Assembly (NCBI RefSeq): GCF_900636385.1
Contig: NZ_LR134269.1
Location: 496,001-560,000 of the forward strand
Reading direction: 5' to 3'
Length of the DNA: 64,000 nucleotides
DNA from: Staphylococcus warneri
GTDB taxonomy: Bacteria > Bacillota > Bacilli > Staphylococcales > Staphylococcaceae
The translations under genes and the position numbers were made by a program. The notes beneath the pieces were generated by a model, which searched no databases, had not been told where the DNA came from, and saw only the letters and a list, made by a program, of their open reading frames with translations. Positions 9,529 through 18,299 of this stretch are shown one piece after another. Within the stretch, counting starts at the first letter, position 1, and every line of letters begins with the position of its first letter.

Positions 9529-10680
9529 ATGGACAAGACAAAAGGTGGATTTCAACTCACATTACAAACACTTAGCTTAGTGGTTGGTTTTATGGCTTGG
9601 AGTATTATTTCTCCATTAATGCCGTTTATTTCTCAAGACATTAAAATATCAGCGGGACAACTATCCATTATTTTAGCAATACCCGTAATTTTAGGATCAA
9701 TATTACGTGTCCCTTTTGGTTATTTAACTAATATTGTTGGAGCCAAATGGGTGTTTTTCTGTAGCTTTATAGTGCTTTTATTTCCAATTTACTTTTTAGG
9801 ACAAGCACAATCACCAAAAATGATGATGATATCTGGATTCTTTCTTGGTGTTGGTGGTGCCATCTTCTCTGTAGGTGTTACATCAATTCCAAAATATTTT
9901 CCAAAAGATAAAGTAGGATTAGCAAATGGTATCTATGGTATGGGAAATATAGGGACAGCCATTTCATCCTTTTTAGCACCGCCAATTGCAGGGATTATTG
10001 GTTGGCAAGCAACGGTTAGAAGTTATTTGGTTATTATTGCTATATTTGCAGTATTAATGTTTATATTTGGGGATAATCGTGAGCCTAAAGTAAAAGTGCC
10101 ACTAATAGCTCAAATGAAAATCTTATTTAAAAATTATAAACTATACTATACAAGTCTTTGGTACTTTATTACATTTGGTGCGTTTGTAGCCTTTGGACTA
10201 TTTTTGCCAAACTATCTTGTACAACATTTTGGTATAGATAAAGTAGATGCAGGTATTCGTTCAGGTATATTTATTGCTTTAGCGACTTTCTTGAGACCAG
10301 TCAGAGGTATACTAGGTGATAAATTAAATGCAGTTAAAGTTCTGATGGTAGATTTTGTCATTATGATTATAGGTGCATTAATTTTAGGATTTTCTAATCA
10401 CATCGCATTATTTACCATTGGATGTTTAATGATAAGTGTATGTGCAGGTATTGGTAATGGTCTTATTTTTAAATTAGTACCTTCATATTTTGCGAAAGAA
10501 GCTGGATCAGCAAATGGTATTGTATCAATGATGGGGGGGCTTGGTGGCTTTTTCCCACCATTAGTAATCACATATGTTACAGGTATGACTGGTTCAAGTC
10601 ATTTAGCATTTATCTTTTTAGCTGTTTTTGGACTTATCGCATTAATCACAATGGTTCATTTAAATAAAAAAGAAGCATAA
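9529..10680 (+). CDS. narT: Nitrate transporter NarT (MFS, NarK family)
   Basis: NarT imports nitrate (and may export nitrite) for the respiratory reductase. The 383-residue protein has about twelve hydrophobic segments, with the nitrate-porter signature glycine-rich stretches [24 protein letters not shown] and [14 protein letters not shown], and the conserved Arg in the second helix (ILRVPFG). The ATG follows GAGGGTG. It stands alone after the nre genes with its own upstream region, as in S. carnosus. Confidence 0.93.
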   Translation: MDKTKGGFQLTLQTLSLVVGFMAWSIISPLMPFISQDIKISAGQLSIILAIPVILGSILRVPFGYLTNIVGAKWVFFCSFIVLLFPIYFLGQAQSPKMMMISGFFLGVGGAIFSVGVTSIPKYFPKDKVGLANGIYGMGNIGTAISSFLAPPIAGIIGWQATVRSYLVIIAIFAVLMFIFGDNREPKVKVPLIAQMKILFKNYKLYYTSLWYFITFGAFVAFGLFLPNYLVQHFGIDKVDAGIRSGIFIALATFLRPVRGILGDKLNAVKVLMVDFVIMIIGALILGFSNHIALFTIGCLMISVCAGIGNGLIFKLVPSYFAKEAGSANGIVSMMGGLGGFFPPLVITYVTGMTGSSHLAFIFLAVFGLIALITMVHLNKKEA

Positions 10681-10685
10681 ATAAA

Positions 10686-10725
10686 TAACACCCTCATCAT
10701 GGTTATACCGTGACGAGGGTGTTAT
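10686..10725. terminator. Bidirectional terminator between narT and hsp20
   Basis: Arms AACACCCTC and GAGGGTGTT with a partly paired middle separate the convergent genes narT and hsp20. T-runs on the plus side and A-rich sequence on the other side allow use in both directions. Confidence 0.8.
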
Positions 10726-10733
10726 ATTTTGAT

Positions 10734-11150
10734 TTATAATATAGAAATAGTTGTTGCGTCTTCAGATTCTTGTTGTTGTTTAGGTAAGCGAATGTTTAAG
10801 ACGCCATCTTCAAATGTTGCTTTGATTAAATCTTTATCTACATCTTCAAATTCAAATCGACGCACAAGTTCTCCGTTAGAGCGTTCATTCAATTGTGCTT
10901 GTCCATTATGAGGCTCTAAATACTTATTAGCTTTAATCGTTAATGTATGATGATCAAAAGTTAATGATATATTTTCCTTTTTAACGCCTGCAAGTTCAGC
11001 TTCTATTAAATAATGATCGCTTTCATTATATAAATTAGCTGGAAATGCTTGTGTTGAAAACTGATTAAAAACTTGTTTACCTAAGTCTCTAAACATATCA
11101 GTAGGGTCATTTTTCAAAAATGAATTATTAAAGAAGTCGTTACTAGGCAT
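10734..11150 (-). CDS. Small heat-shock protein, Hsp20/alpha-crystallin family
   Basis: The 138-residue protein has an N-terminal Phe/Asn-rich arm (residues 1-40) and an alpha-crystallin domain from about residue 42, with the family pattern YLIEAELAGVKKENISLTFDHHTLTI and the closing FEDGVLNIRLPK. The C-terminal tail carries an ISIL motif of I-x-I/L type used in oligomer contacts. Such proteins hold unfolding proteins under stress, without ATP. The RBS is AGGAGC. I see no clear CIRCE or CtsR box. Confidence 0.92.
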   Translation of the reverse strand: MPSNDFFNNSFLKNDPTDMFRDLGKQVFNQFSTQAFPANLYNESDHYLIEAELAGVKKENISLTFDHHTLTIKANKYLEPHNGQAQLNERSNGELVRRFEFEDVDKDLIKATFEDGVLNIRLPKQQQESEDATTISIL

Positions 11151-11388
11151 ACTATTCGCTCCTTTTGATTAACTAAATTTGAATCATATTTAATTGTAAA
11201 TTCATTATATGTACTGTTTAGGGTGAGGTAAAGTAAAAAGGATTCATGGAGTGATTACTCGTTCTAGAGAATATAGACAAAAGCTTACAATATGAAACAT
11301 TGGTTCACATAACTTGGATTTACATGAATAAAAGAAAGATATGAATGTTGAGGGAAAGTTTACTTTTGTCTTTTTCTCTATAGAAGTA

Positions 11389-11835
11389 TTACTTTTCCGT
11401 GGATTTATCAAAGTTTTTAGAAACAAACATTTGAAGATGGTTGATTAATTCTTTAGCTTCGTTAACGTCGATATCAAATTCGCCAAATACTTTTAATGAC
11501 ACTTCAGATAATGGTTTTTTAATACTTTTACCATGATCTGTCAGTGAAATTTGAAGATTTCTTTCATCTTTTTCTTCACGAGTTCGAACAACGTAATTTT
11601 TCTTTTCTAATTTTTTTAGTAATGGTGTTAAAGTGCCTGAATCTAAGAAAACTCTATCACCTAAAGTTTTGATGTTAAGTTTCTCATCTTCTTCAATCGC
11701 CATTAGCACTATATAACCAGTGTACGTGAGTTCGTATTCCTTTAAATAACTAGAATACTTTTTGATTATTTCTTTTGATGAAACATAGAATAAAAAGCAT
11801 AATTGTTTGCTTAAATAACTATTTTCTACATACAT
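11389..11835 (-). CDS. sarZ: SarZ, redox-sensing MarR/OhrR-type global regulator
   Basis: SarZ is a single-cysteine MarR-family regulator that controls virulence, biofilm and metabolic switching in staphylococci. The 148-residue protein begins [13 protein letters not shown], which places the redox-active Cys13 as in S. aureus SarZ. The winged helix runs through [28 protein letters not shown], and the DERN wing motif is present. I start at 11835 and not at the upstream ATG (11886) because AAGGAGTG lies 7 bases before this ATG and the SarZ N-terminus is then exact. It is divergent from the nitroreductase gene. Confidence 0.93.
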   Translation of the reverse strand: MYVENSYLSKQLCFLFYVSSKEIIKKYSSYLKEYELTYTGYIVLMAIEEDEKLNIKTLGDRVFLDSGTLTPLLKKLEKKNYVVRTREEKDERNLQISLTDHGKSIKKPLSEVSLKVFGEFDIDVNEAKELINHLQMFVSKNFDKSTEK

Positions 11836-11958
11836 TAAATCACTCCTTGTTAAGCTAACAATATTATGAAGTGTATGACTTGTCAAGTGCCGTTTGAAGT
11901 GATATAGGCAAATTGCTTTTCATTTAAAAATTACAAAATTATAATAAAAATTAATTGT

Positions 11959-11972
11959 TTTGAAATATCAAA
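11959..11972. promoter_or_regulatory. Small palindrome before the nitroreductase gene
   Basis: TTTGA-AATA-TCAAA lies 28 bases before the nitroreductase start and between it and the divergent sarZ. It could be an operator for a MarR-type protein such as SarZ. Short AT-rich palindromes are common here, so confidence is low. Confidence 0.25.
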
Positions 11973-11999
11973 CGACTTATAAAGAAAGAGGAGAACTTA

Positions 12000-12629
12000 A
12001 TGGAAAGAATCTCAAAATTTGATGATGTATTAAAAGGAAGAAAATCTGTAAAAGTATTTGATACTGAATATAAAATTAGTCACGAAGAAATGGATGAAAT
12101 GATTCAAAAAGCAACTAAGGCACCATCATCCGTAAATATGCAGCCGTGGAGAATAATGGTAGTAGATTCGGATGAAGGTAAAGAAAAAATCTTACCCTCA
12201 TTTGGGATGAACTCAAGACAAGTGAATACATCGTCCGCGATGATTATTGTTTTTGGTGACTTGAAAAATTATGAAAAAGCTGAACAAATTTATAGTGACG
12301 CAGTAAGTAAGAAACATATGACTGAAGAAATTAAAGATAAAATGTTAAGTTGGGTCCTTCCTCATTATAAAGGGTTATCTAGAGAAGGTATGAAAGATAT
12401 CGTCAATATTGATAGTAGTTTAATGGCTATGCAATTCATGCTTGTAGCTAAATCTCATGGCTATGATACGAATCCAATCGGTGGATTTGATAAAGCTAAT
12501 ATTGCAGACGTGTTAGGTTTAGATAGTGAGCGTTTTGTACCTGTGGTAGCTATTGCAGTAGGTAAAGGTGCACAAGAAGCACATGACTCAGTACGTTTAC
12601 CACTTGAAGATGTTAGACAATATCTATAA
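12000..12629 (+). CDS. NAD(P)H-dependent nitroreductase family protein
   Basis: This is an FMN-binding nitroreductase-fold enzyme of 209 residues. Seen in the sequence: the N-terminal RKSVKVFD that replaces the usual R-x-S-x-R-x-F phosphate-binding motif, KAPSSVNMQPWRIMVVD contacting FMN, and the C-terminal PIGGFDKANIADVLGL followed by VPVVAIAVG. Such enzymes reduce quinones, flavins or nitro compounds with NAD(P)H; the substrate is not predictable. The start follows GAGGAG. It is divergent from sarZ, which makes redox control plausible. Confidence 0.9.
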   Translation: MERISKFDDVLKGRKSVKVFDTEYKISHEEMDEMIQKATKAPSSVNMQPWRIMVVDSDEGKEKILPSFGMNSRQVNTSSAMIIVFGDLKNYEKAEQIYSDAVSKKHMTEEIKDKMLSWVLPHYKGLSREGMKDIVNIDSSLMAMQFMLVAKSHGYDTNPIGGFDKANIADVLGLDSERFVPVVAIAVGKGAQEAHDSVRLPLEDVRQYL

Positions 12630-12757
12630 TAAACTTGAACAAAATTTTTAAGTGCAAAATTCAGATAAGAATATTTTGTTACAAAAGTTTTATAAGACTT
12701 TAAAAATGTATGCTTTTCGTTCATACTAATTAAGATAAGGCAAAAGGAGTCTATAAA

Positions 12758-13123
12758 ATGAGTAGGAAACAGAAATTAATTAGAATCGCTATTATATTAA
12801 TCATTTCATTAGTTTTAGCATTTGCATTTTTCTTCGCACTTAAAACATATCAAGGCCATAAAAATATTGAAATGGTCGATAGTTATCTTAAAGAACATCA
12901 TTTAAAAGATAAGATAAAAAAAGAAGAAACTTTGTATAGCGCTAAAAAAGGTGTCTATTATAAGGAAGTTATTTATAAAGACGAGCCTAAAGTAACTTAT
13001 GTCATACAGCCGATAAGTACAAGAAAAGGTATCTTTGCAGAAGGTTTTGATACTGAAACTAAGAAAAGTTTAAAAAGTGCCAAACACAATTACTTTAATA
13101 AAAATTATAAACCTTCAAATTAA
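12758..13123 (+). CDS. DUF3139-like single-pass membrane protein
   Basis: The 121-residue protein has one N-terminal membrane segment (about residues 9-29, IAIILIISLVLAFAFFFAL) followed by a basic extracytoplasmic domain with KEVIYKDEPKVTYVIQP. The layout matches the DUF3139 family of small staphylococcal membrane proteins of unknown function. RBS AAAGGAG lies upstream of the ATG. It stands alone between the nitroreductase gene and gltT and has its own terminator. Confidence 0.75.
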   Translation: MSRKQKLIRIAIILIISLVLAFAFFFALKTYQGHKNIEMVDSYLKEHHLKDKIKKEETLYSAKKGVYYKEVIYKDEPKVTYVIQPISTRKGIFAEGFDTETKKSLKSAKHNYFNKNYKPSN

Positions 13124-13137
13124 TCTAAATAATTTTA

Positions 13138-13172
13138 GGTTATCGATTGAAAAAATCGGTAACCTTTTTTTC
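13138..13172 (+). terminator. Terminator of the DUF3139-like gene
   Basis: GGTTATCGATT and AATCGGTAACC form a stem with a short A-rich loop, followed by seven T. Confidence 0.85.
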
Positions 13173-13372
13173 TTATTGTGTAAGTTTGATATTAGGCTAG
13201 AATTATGATTATAACAATGAAAGTGAAAAAAATAACCGTAGTAAAATACTCTGGTTTCACAATTATTTAGAAATTTCAACACAATTATTTGTATTTGTTA
13301 TTTAAAAAATTATAGCTATTTTTAAGTTATCTGATATAATTAAGTGATGTCAGATGAAGGGGAGTTTGCAAT

Positions 13373-14650
13373 ATGGCTCTATTCAAGAGAAAAATTAGCC
13401 TTCCAGTGCAAGTATTAATTGCGTTGGTTCTAGGTGTTGTCGTTGGACTTATATTATATGGAAATGAAGAAGCGGCTAACTACATAAAGCCATTTGGAGA
13501 CGTCTTTTTAAATTTAATTAAAATGATCGTTATTCCAGTTGTGTTCTGTTCTTTAGCGTTATCTATTTCGAACGTAGGGGAGTCGAAAACCGTAGGTCGC
13601 TATGGATGGAAAACAATACTTTACTTTGAGATTATAACAACAATCGCTATTGGTCTTGGGATTATCTTCGGTAACTTGTTTAAACCAGGTTCTGGACTTG
13701 ATCCATCAAAACTACCAAAGGGCGATATTTCTAAATATCAATCATCTGCACACGCTGCAGAACAATCTACATATGGTAACCATTTTATTGATACCATTGT
13801 AAACATTGTACCTACAAACTTTTTTGAAGCTTTAACTAAAGGAGAATTATTACCAATCATCTTCTTTGCTGTATTCTTCGGTTTAGGCTTAGCTGCCATC
13901 GGTGAAAAAGCAGAACCAGTTAAATCTTTCTTAAATGGTACATTAGAAGCAGTTTTCTGGATGATTAACAAAATTTTAAAATTAGCACCATTAGGTGTCT
14001 TTGCATTTATTTGTACAACAATTATTACATTTGGTGCATCAGCTTTACTTCCTCTACTTAAACTTGTATTAGTTGTCGTCTTCGCGATGGTATTCTTTGT
14101 AGTTGTAGTATTAGGAATTGTAGCAAGAATGTGTGGCATAAGTATTTTCTCAATTATGAAAATACTAAAAAGTGAAATTCTTTTAGCCTTTTCAACATCA
14201 AGCTCAGAAGCTGTATTACCAGTAATGATGAAAAAGATGGAAAAATTTGGTTCACCAAAAGAAATTACATCATTTGTTATACCAATTGGATATACATTTA
14301 ACTTAGACGGTTCAGCATTGTATCAGTCAATCGCTGCTTTATTCGTCGCACAAATGTATGGTATGCATTTAACGTTAACAGAACAAATTGTGTTAATGTT
14401 AACATTAATGCTTACATCAAAAGGTATGGCGGCAGTTCCAGGTACTTCAATCGTTGTTTTATTAACAACATTAGGTGCAATGGGATTACCAGCTCAAGGA
14501 CTTGCATTAATCATAGGAGTTGACCGTTTATTAGACATGGTACGTACAGTCGTTAACGTTATGGGTAACGCTTTATCAACTGTAGTTATCGCAAAATGGG
14601 AAAACTTATATGATAAGAAACAAGGCCAAGAGTATTTAAAATCACTATAA
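13373..14650 (+). CDS. gltT: Proton/sodium-glutamate symporter (DAACS family)
   Basis: The 425-residue membrane protein belongs to the dicarboxylate/amino acid:cation symporter family that imports glutamate or aspartate. Signature elements are the serine-rich re-entrant loop FSTSSSEAVLPVMMKKME, the cation-site motif GYTFNLDGSALYQ, the second loop KGMAAVPGTSIVVL, and the substrate-binding GVDRLLDMVRTVVNVMGNA. The start ATG follows GGGGAG. It is monocistronic; a TATAAT box is seen at 13335-13340. The first hairpin of the following repeat array (14674-14704) can act as its terminator. Confidence 0.9.
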   Translation: MALFKRKISLPVQVLIALVLGVVVGLILYGNEEAANYIKPFGDVFLNLIKMIVIPVVFCSLALSISNVGESKTVGRYGWKTILYFEIITTIAIGLGIIFGNLFKPGSGLDPSKLPKGDISKYQSSAHAAEQSTYGNHFIDTIVNIVPTNFFEALTKGELLPIIFFAVFFGLGLAAIGEKAEPVKSFLNGTLEAVFWMINKILKLAPLGVFAFICTTIITFGASALLPLLKLVLVVVFAMVFFVVVVLGIVARMCGISIFSIMKILKSEILLAFSTSSSEAVLPVMMKKMEKFGSPKEITSFVIPIGYTFNLDGSALYQSIAALFVAQMYGMHLTLTEQIVLMLTLMLTSKGMAAVPGTSIVVLLTTLGAMGLPAQGLALIIGVDRLLDMVRTVVNVMGNALSTVVIAKWENLYDKKQGQEYLKSL

Positions 14651-14673
14651 AATAACAAATCTGACATTTTTAG

Positions 14674-14866
14674 AGCCCCTTATCGCATTAGCGATTAGGG
14701 GCTCTTATGCATTAGCGCAAGCTAAGGCGAACCGAAGAAGAAAATCGCATTAGCGATTAGGGGCCCTTATGCATTTAAAGAAGTACTTCCATTTTAATGG
14801 TTAGTACTTCTTACGCAGTAGCGCAAGCTACTGTGATCCTTAAACGTACTTCCATTTTAATGGTTA
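14674..14866 (+). repeat. Modular hairpin array (intergenic repeat), copy 2
   Basis: This is a near-complete second copy of the first 190 bases of the array at 9036. It has the same order of parts: a GAGCCCC/GGGGCTC hairpin, a small hairpin (TTAGC-GCAA-GCTAA), a repeated right arm, the AGAAGTACT/AGTACTTCT hairpin at 14778-14812, the CAGTAGC-GCAA-GCTACTG hairpin, and a half copy at 14847-14866. Differences from copy 1 keep the stems paired (ATCGCATTAGCGAT versus ATCGCTATAGCGAT). Confidence 0.85.
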
Positions 14867-14904
14867 GACTTATGAGAATACGACAAATATATATACAAAG
14901 AAAA

Positions 14905-14937
14905 GGAAGCAAGTCATCAGGACTTGCTTCCTTTTTA
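14905..14937. terminator. Bidirectional terminator before the DUF4889 gene
   Basis: AGGAAGCAAGTC and GACTTGCTTCCT form a 12-base perfect stem with loop ATCAG, flanked by A-rich sequence on the left and T on the right. It ends the minus-strand gene that stops at 14939. Confidence 0.85.
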
Positions 14938-14938
14938 A

Positions 14939-15283
14939 CTACATATGCATATGTCCCATATCATGGATTTGAGTCATTAATCCGTGAGGTACATCATCAT
15001 GATCTACTTTTTTCACTTTTGCAATTTTGCCAGTTTTTTCATTTTTAGTAATCATAACGAAATCTTCTTTTTTAACAGATACTTTTGCATCTGAAGGAAG
15101 TTTAACATTCTTTTCAATTTTTTCGTCTTTTTCACTAATCATTTTATCAATTGTAGTATCATTTTTCATAACACCATAGTATGTTTCTTTCTTGCCACCA
15201 GCCATCATTACGACAACTAAAACAATACATACAATTAACATAATTGCGATAAGACCAAAACCAAGTCCTTTTTTACTCTTCAT
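14939..15283 (-). CDS. DUF4889-like membrane-anchored protein
   Basis: The 114-residue protein has a basic start (MKSKKGLG), one membrane helix at about residues 9-27 and an extracytoplasmic domain rich in Lys and Asp, ending in the His/Met-rich tail HDDVPHGLMTQIHDMGHMHM. The tail could bind a metal such as copper, but this is inference. Related short proteins of unknown function are conserved in staphylococci (DUF4889). The RBS AAGGAGAA precedes the ATG. Confidence 0.7.
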   Translation of the reverse strand: MKSKKGLGFGLIAIMLIVCIVLVVVMMAGGKKETYYGVMKNDTTIDKMISEKDEKIEKNVKLPSDAKVSVKKEDFVMITKNEKTGKIAKVKKVDHDDVPHGLMTQIHDMGHMHM

Positions 15284-15569
15284 TTTATATATTCTCCTTT
15301 AGTATTGTTGTTTTCTATTTCATTTATACAGAAAATTAGAGTAATTTGCAATTAAATTCAAAATATAAGTGTTTATTATTAATTGAAAAATTCATAAAAT
15401 ATACGTATTTGTGGTTCATTAACGTAAAAATATTGACAAATAAGTATTTGAGCTTCCATTGGTGTGCGTATTAAGTCATGTGATTCCTTTTTTACATAAG
15501 CACTTCATTAAATGAGTTTAGTGGCATGGATTAAATTACATGTGTAAACCTCATAATAAATATAAAAGA
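15284..15569. other. AT-rich gap with no recognised gene
   Basis: This gap lies upstream of the DUF4889 gene (minus strand) and downstream of the stress-protein gene (minus strand). It must contain the DUF4889 promoter, but I see no clear operator, repeat or small open frame with a ribosome site. Confidence 0.5.
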
Positions 15570-15609
15570 AGCACAAAAATGATTCTAAACTTTAAATCAT
15601 CTTTGTGCT
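15570..15609 (-). terminator. Terminator of the pyridoxamine oxidase-like gene
   Basis: AGCACAAAAATGATT and AATCATCTTTGTGCT form a long stem. On the minus strand it lies just after the stop at 15646 and is followed by a T-rich stretch. Confidence 0.75.
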
Positions 15610-15645
15610 ATTATTTTGGAATTGTGTCCCAAACTCACATTATAA

Positions 15646-16068
15646 TTATAATTCAATTGTGAAAGGTGTATCTAAATCTTTGTCATTCATAAGTTTGATA
15701 GACTTAGGCGTTACTTTTAATACACATAATTCAGGATCTTTATTAGAATCAAAGAATGATTTATCTTGCGTTTCCCATAACCAATCAATGACTTTTTGAT
15801 CTTTGACAACTTCAATCGTTGCATCAATTTCAACAAAACTGTGATTAGTTGTTTCATTATAACCTAATAAAATGTACGCATAAGGATTATCTTCAATTTC
15901 TTCAACTTTAATTGAGTTGACATTTGTCTTAGTATAAAGCGTTAATTCATCATTATAAAACACCATATATCTACTATTAGGTTTGTTATTATAAGCTGTA
16001 GATAGTACACCTACTTTAGAATGATCTAATACTTTTTCAATCGCTTCAGTTGCTTTTTGATTATCCAA
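15646..16068 (-). CDS. Pyridoxamine 5'-phosphate oxidase-like protein (general stress protein type)
   Basis: The protein is about 140 residues and has the split-barrel flavin-binding fold: VGVLSTAYNNKPNSRYMVFYNDELTLYTKT followed by NPYAYILLGYN. Small proteins of this kind bind FMN or F420-like cofactors and are annotated as general stress protein 26-like; the substrate is unknown. I start it at TTG 16068 (MDNQKATEAIEKV) because AAGGAG lies nine bases before it, while the longer ATG at 16101 has no ribosome site and would add hydrophobic residues not typical of the family. Confidence 0.82.
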   Translation of the reverse strand: MDNQKATEAIEKVLDHSKVGVLSTAYNNKPNSRYMVFYNDELTLYTKTNVNSIKVEEIEDNPYAYILLGYNETTNHSFVEIDATIEVVKDQKVIDWLWETQDKSFFDSNKDPELCVLKVTPKSIKLMNDKDLDTPFTIEL

Positions 16069-16144
16069 TATAATCATCTCCTTAATGATAACTATAACCA
16101 TAAATCATCATTGTTAAACTTTAGCCATAGTTATATTTAAATCA

Positions 16145-18247
16145 TTAATTGGGTTTAATACAGATATACTTCACTTCGTCGTGTTTTAAAATGATCTTGA
16201 TGTCTTGATTATCAAGTTCTAGGAGTGATAATTCAGTTTTAGGATGATTAGAACGGTCTAATTGTTCAATCATCTCCTTATCAAGAAACAGTTGTTGTCT
16301 GTTTTGAGGTAATAAATTATCAATAGTGCCATGTTCATTATTTAACGTTTGGACTGTAATTAATGAATTTGCTTTTAAGTTATTTTTTAATATGAATTCT
16401 AGATGTGTAACAGATAAATAGCGATCGTTGATTTTATTAAATAAAATAAAATGATAATTGCCATCTTTTCGACTCATGATGTAATTATTAGAAATTTGAA
16501 TAGGTTCATCCACAAATGCATGTGCCATTTTATAAATGTGAATGAGGGGTAGTGCATTACCGAATTCATTAAAAAGAGAAATATAAATTGAACCAGTGGC
16601 AATCAATTGGTAACTAATGCCACCACCATAGCGTAATAGTGCAATAATATGACAAACTAAGTCAGCGAGTTGTAATGGATTTACACCATTGTTAGTATAT
16701 TTAAAACATTTTAAAGATAAATAATCATACACAAAACGTGTAGATTCTATACCTGAATCTATTATAAATTGTTTATAATTATCGAAATGCGAAGTCGTTC
16801 GATTATATGTTTTACTTTTGTTAATCAGCAAGGATGTCGTTTCTATATTTTCGATATCGAGTAAATAATAATCAAAATGTAGTCGTCTTAAAATATCATA
16901 TGTTTTATCTAAAGTTTGATGTTGATGCAATAATCCATCTATAGTTACACCATATTTGATATCTCTATTTTTATTTTTAATCTTCAAATGACATAGATGA
17001 ATATCATGTATCGTCATTGTTGCTGAATCAAAAATTAGCATTAGTTTGACTGTCTTTTTATTGAGTTGATAGTCGGTATGACCTTGTAAAAATGTTAAGA
17101 TGAATTGATTAACTGCTTTAAAGTCCACTTTGGATTTAATGGTCATTGCTAAGCCAATATGTCGTTCGAATAATTTATCAAAGCATCTATATAATAAATG
17201 ATAATTGATTTGATTGGTTGTTAAGTCCTTAATGTCGTTGATAAGTATGACCGGTTCAGGTAAAAATGAAAAATCTATATCGAAATAATCATTAAAGGTG
17301 AAGTGAAACAATTCATTGAAATTATCGAGTCGAATAAATGCTTTGGAAGCTTTTGAATGATCTTTAGGATCAAAATGTTCAATATCAATTTTCGTAATTT
17401 CTGTAGTTAATTGATCATTGAAATTAAACTTTTCTATGAGTGGTAAAAAAGCTGCATGATCATAATCGCCAATATTTAATTGTGGCATAGTATCAATTTG
17501 ATTGATATATGTGCGGTATTGTTTAGGGCTAAATTGTAAATAATTTTTAAATTGATTCGTAAAATTGGTATGACTAGTAAAACCAGATATTTCGGATATA
17601 GCGTTAATTGATAAATGAGAGGTCATAAGTAGTTGAATAGAATGACATAATTTTAGACTTGTAAAGTAGTCTTTAAAATTCATATTCAAATATCGATTAA
17701 ATAAATTAGAACAATAAGACTCAGAAATACTACTGTGAGTAGCGACATCTTTTAAAGAAATAGGTTGACTTAAATGTTCTTCTAAAAATTGAAGACAATT
17801 TGCAAATAAAGGATAGTTGACTGCCATATTAGGTATATAATCGTCTTCTAATTTTACTACTGCTTCTTTATATAATGTTTGGATGATTTTAGGGCACACT
17901 TGTTGGTCAATATTATTTTTCGAATCTTGTTGTAAAAGTTGAAGTAATAATGTTTTGATATAGTCACTTGATTGCAATAAATGTCTGTCAAAGTAACATT
18001 GAAAAAACGATGTATCTTCGATGTAGAAATAAAAAATAGGTATGCTTAATTGAACTAAATGTGTCGCATTTTCTATTTCATATATGTCTCCATGGTTAAT
18101 AATTGCAATATGAGCATCTAAATCTTTACGTTCACCATTTATTTTAATGCTCAATTCATGACTTAATGAAAACAGTATGATGATTTGATTAATATTACGA
18201 CATGGCTGCGTTTGATGTTGAGTGGATAGGGTTAAATGGCATGACAT
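16145..18247 (-). CDS. rsp: Rsp-like AraC/XylS family virulence regulator
   Basis: The 700-residue protein has an N-terminal cupin-like sensor region (1-150), an AraC-type double HTH at about 150-250 (LSQPISLKDVATHSSISESYCSNLFNRYLN, then FTSHTNFTNQFKNYLQFSPKQYR) and a long C-terminal part that looks like a degenerate glycosyl hydrolase/cupin module. This length and layout match S. aureus Rsp (about 701 residues), a regulator of surface proteins, haemolysis and early cytotoxicity that also drives the long RNA SSR42. A GGAG ribosome site lies about 14 bases from the ATG. The long gene-free region opposite supports the identity. Confidence 0.88.
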   Translation of the reverse strand: MSCHLTLSTQHQTQPCRNINQIIILFSLSHELSIKINGERKDLDAHIAIINHGDIYEIENATHLVQLSIPIFYFYIEDTSFFQCYFDRHLLQSSDYIKTLLLQLLQQDSKNNIDQQVCPKIIQTLYKEAVVKLEDDYIPNMAVNYPLFANCLQFLEEHLSQPISLKDVATHSSISESYCSNLFNRYLNMNFKDYFTSLKLCHSIQLLMTSHLSINAISEISGFTSHTNFTNQFKNYLQFSPKQYRTYINQIDTMPQLNIGDYDHAAFLPLIEKFNFNDQLTTEITKIDIEHFDPKDHSKASKAFIRLDNFNELFHFTFNDYFDIDFSFLPEPVILINDIKDLTTNQINYHLLYRCFDKLFERHIGLAMTIKSKVDFKAVNQFILTFLQGHTDYQLNKKTVKLMLIFDSATMTIHDIHLCHLKIKNKNRDIKYGVTIDGLLHQHQTLDKTYDILRRLHFDYYLLDIENIETTSLLINKSKTYNRTTSHFDNYKQFIIDSGIESTRFVYDYLSLKCFKYTNNGVNPLQLADLVCHIIALLRYGGGISYQLIATGSIYISLFNEFGNALPLIHIYKMAHAFVDEPIQISNNYIMSRKDGNYHFILFNKINDRYLSVTHLEFILKNNLKANSLITVQTLNNEHGTIDNLLPQNRQQLFLDKEMIEQLDRSNHPKTELSLLELDNQDIKIILKHDEVKYICIKPN

Positions 18248-18299
18248 GTTATGTGAAGGGACTCCTCTTATTTTTTAGTATCACAATATAATAATCACT

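Noticed and set aside
11244..11426. Possible 60-residue gene between hsp20 and sarZ (minus strand)
   Set aside because: No ribosome site, composition unlike neighbours, and overlap with the sarZ 3' end.
14797..15048. Open frame across the second hairpin array
   Set aside because: It consists of repeat sequence and the reverse of the DUF4889 gene, with no ribosome site.
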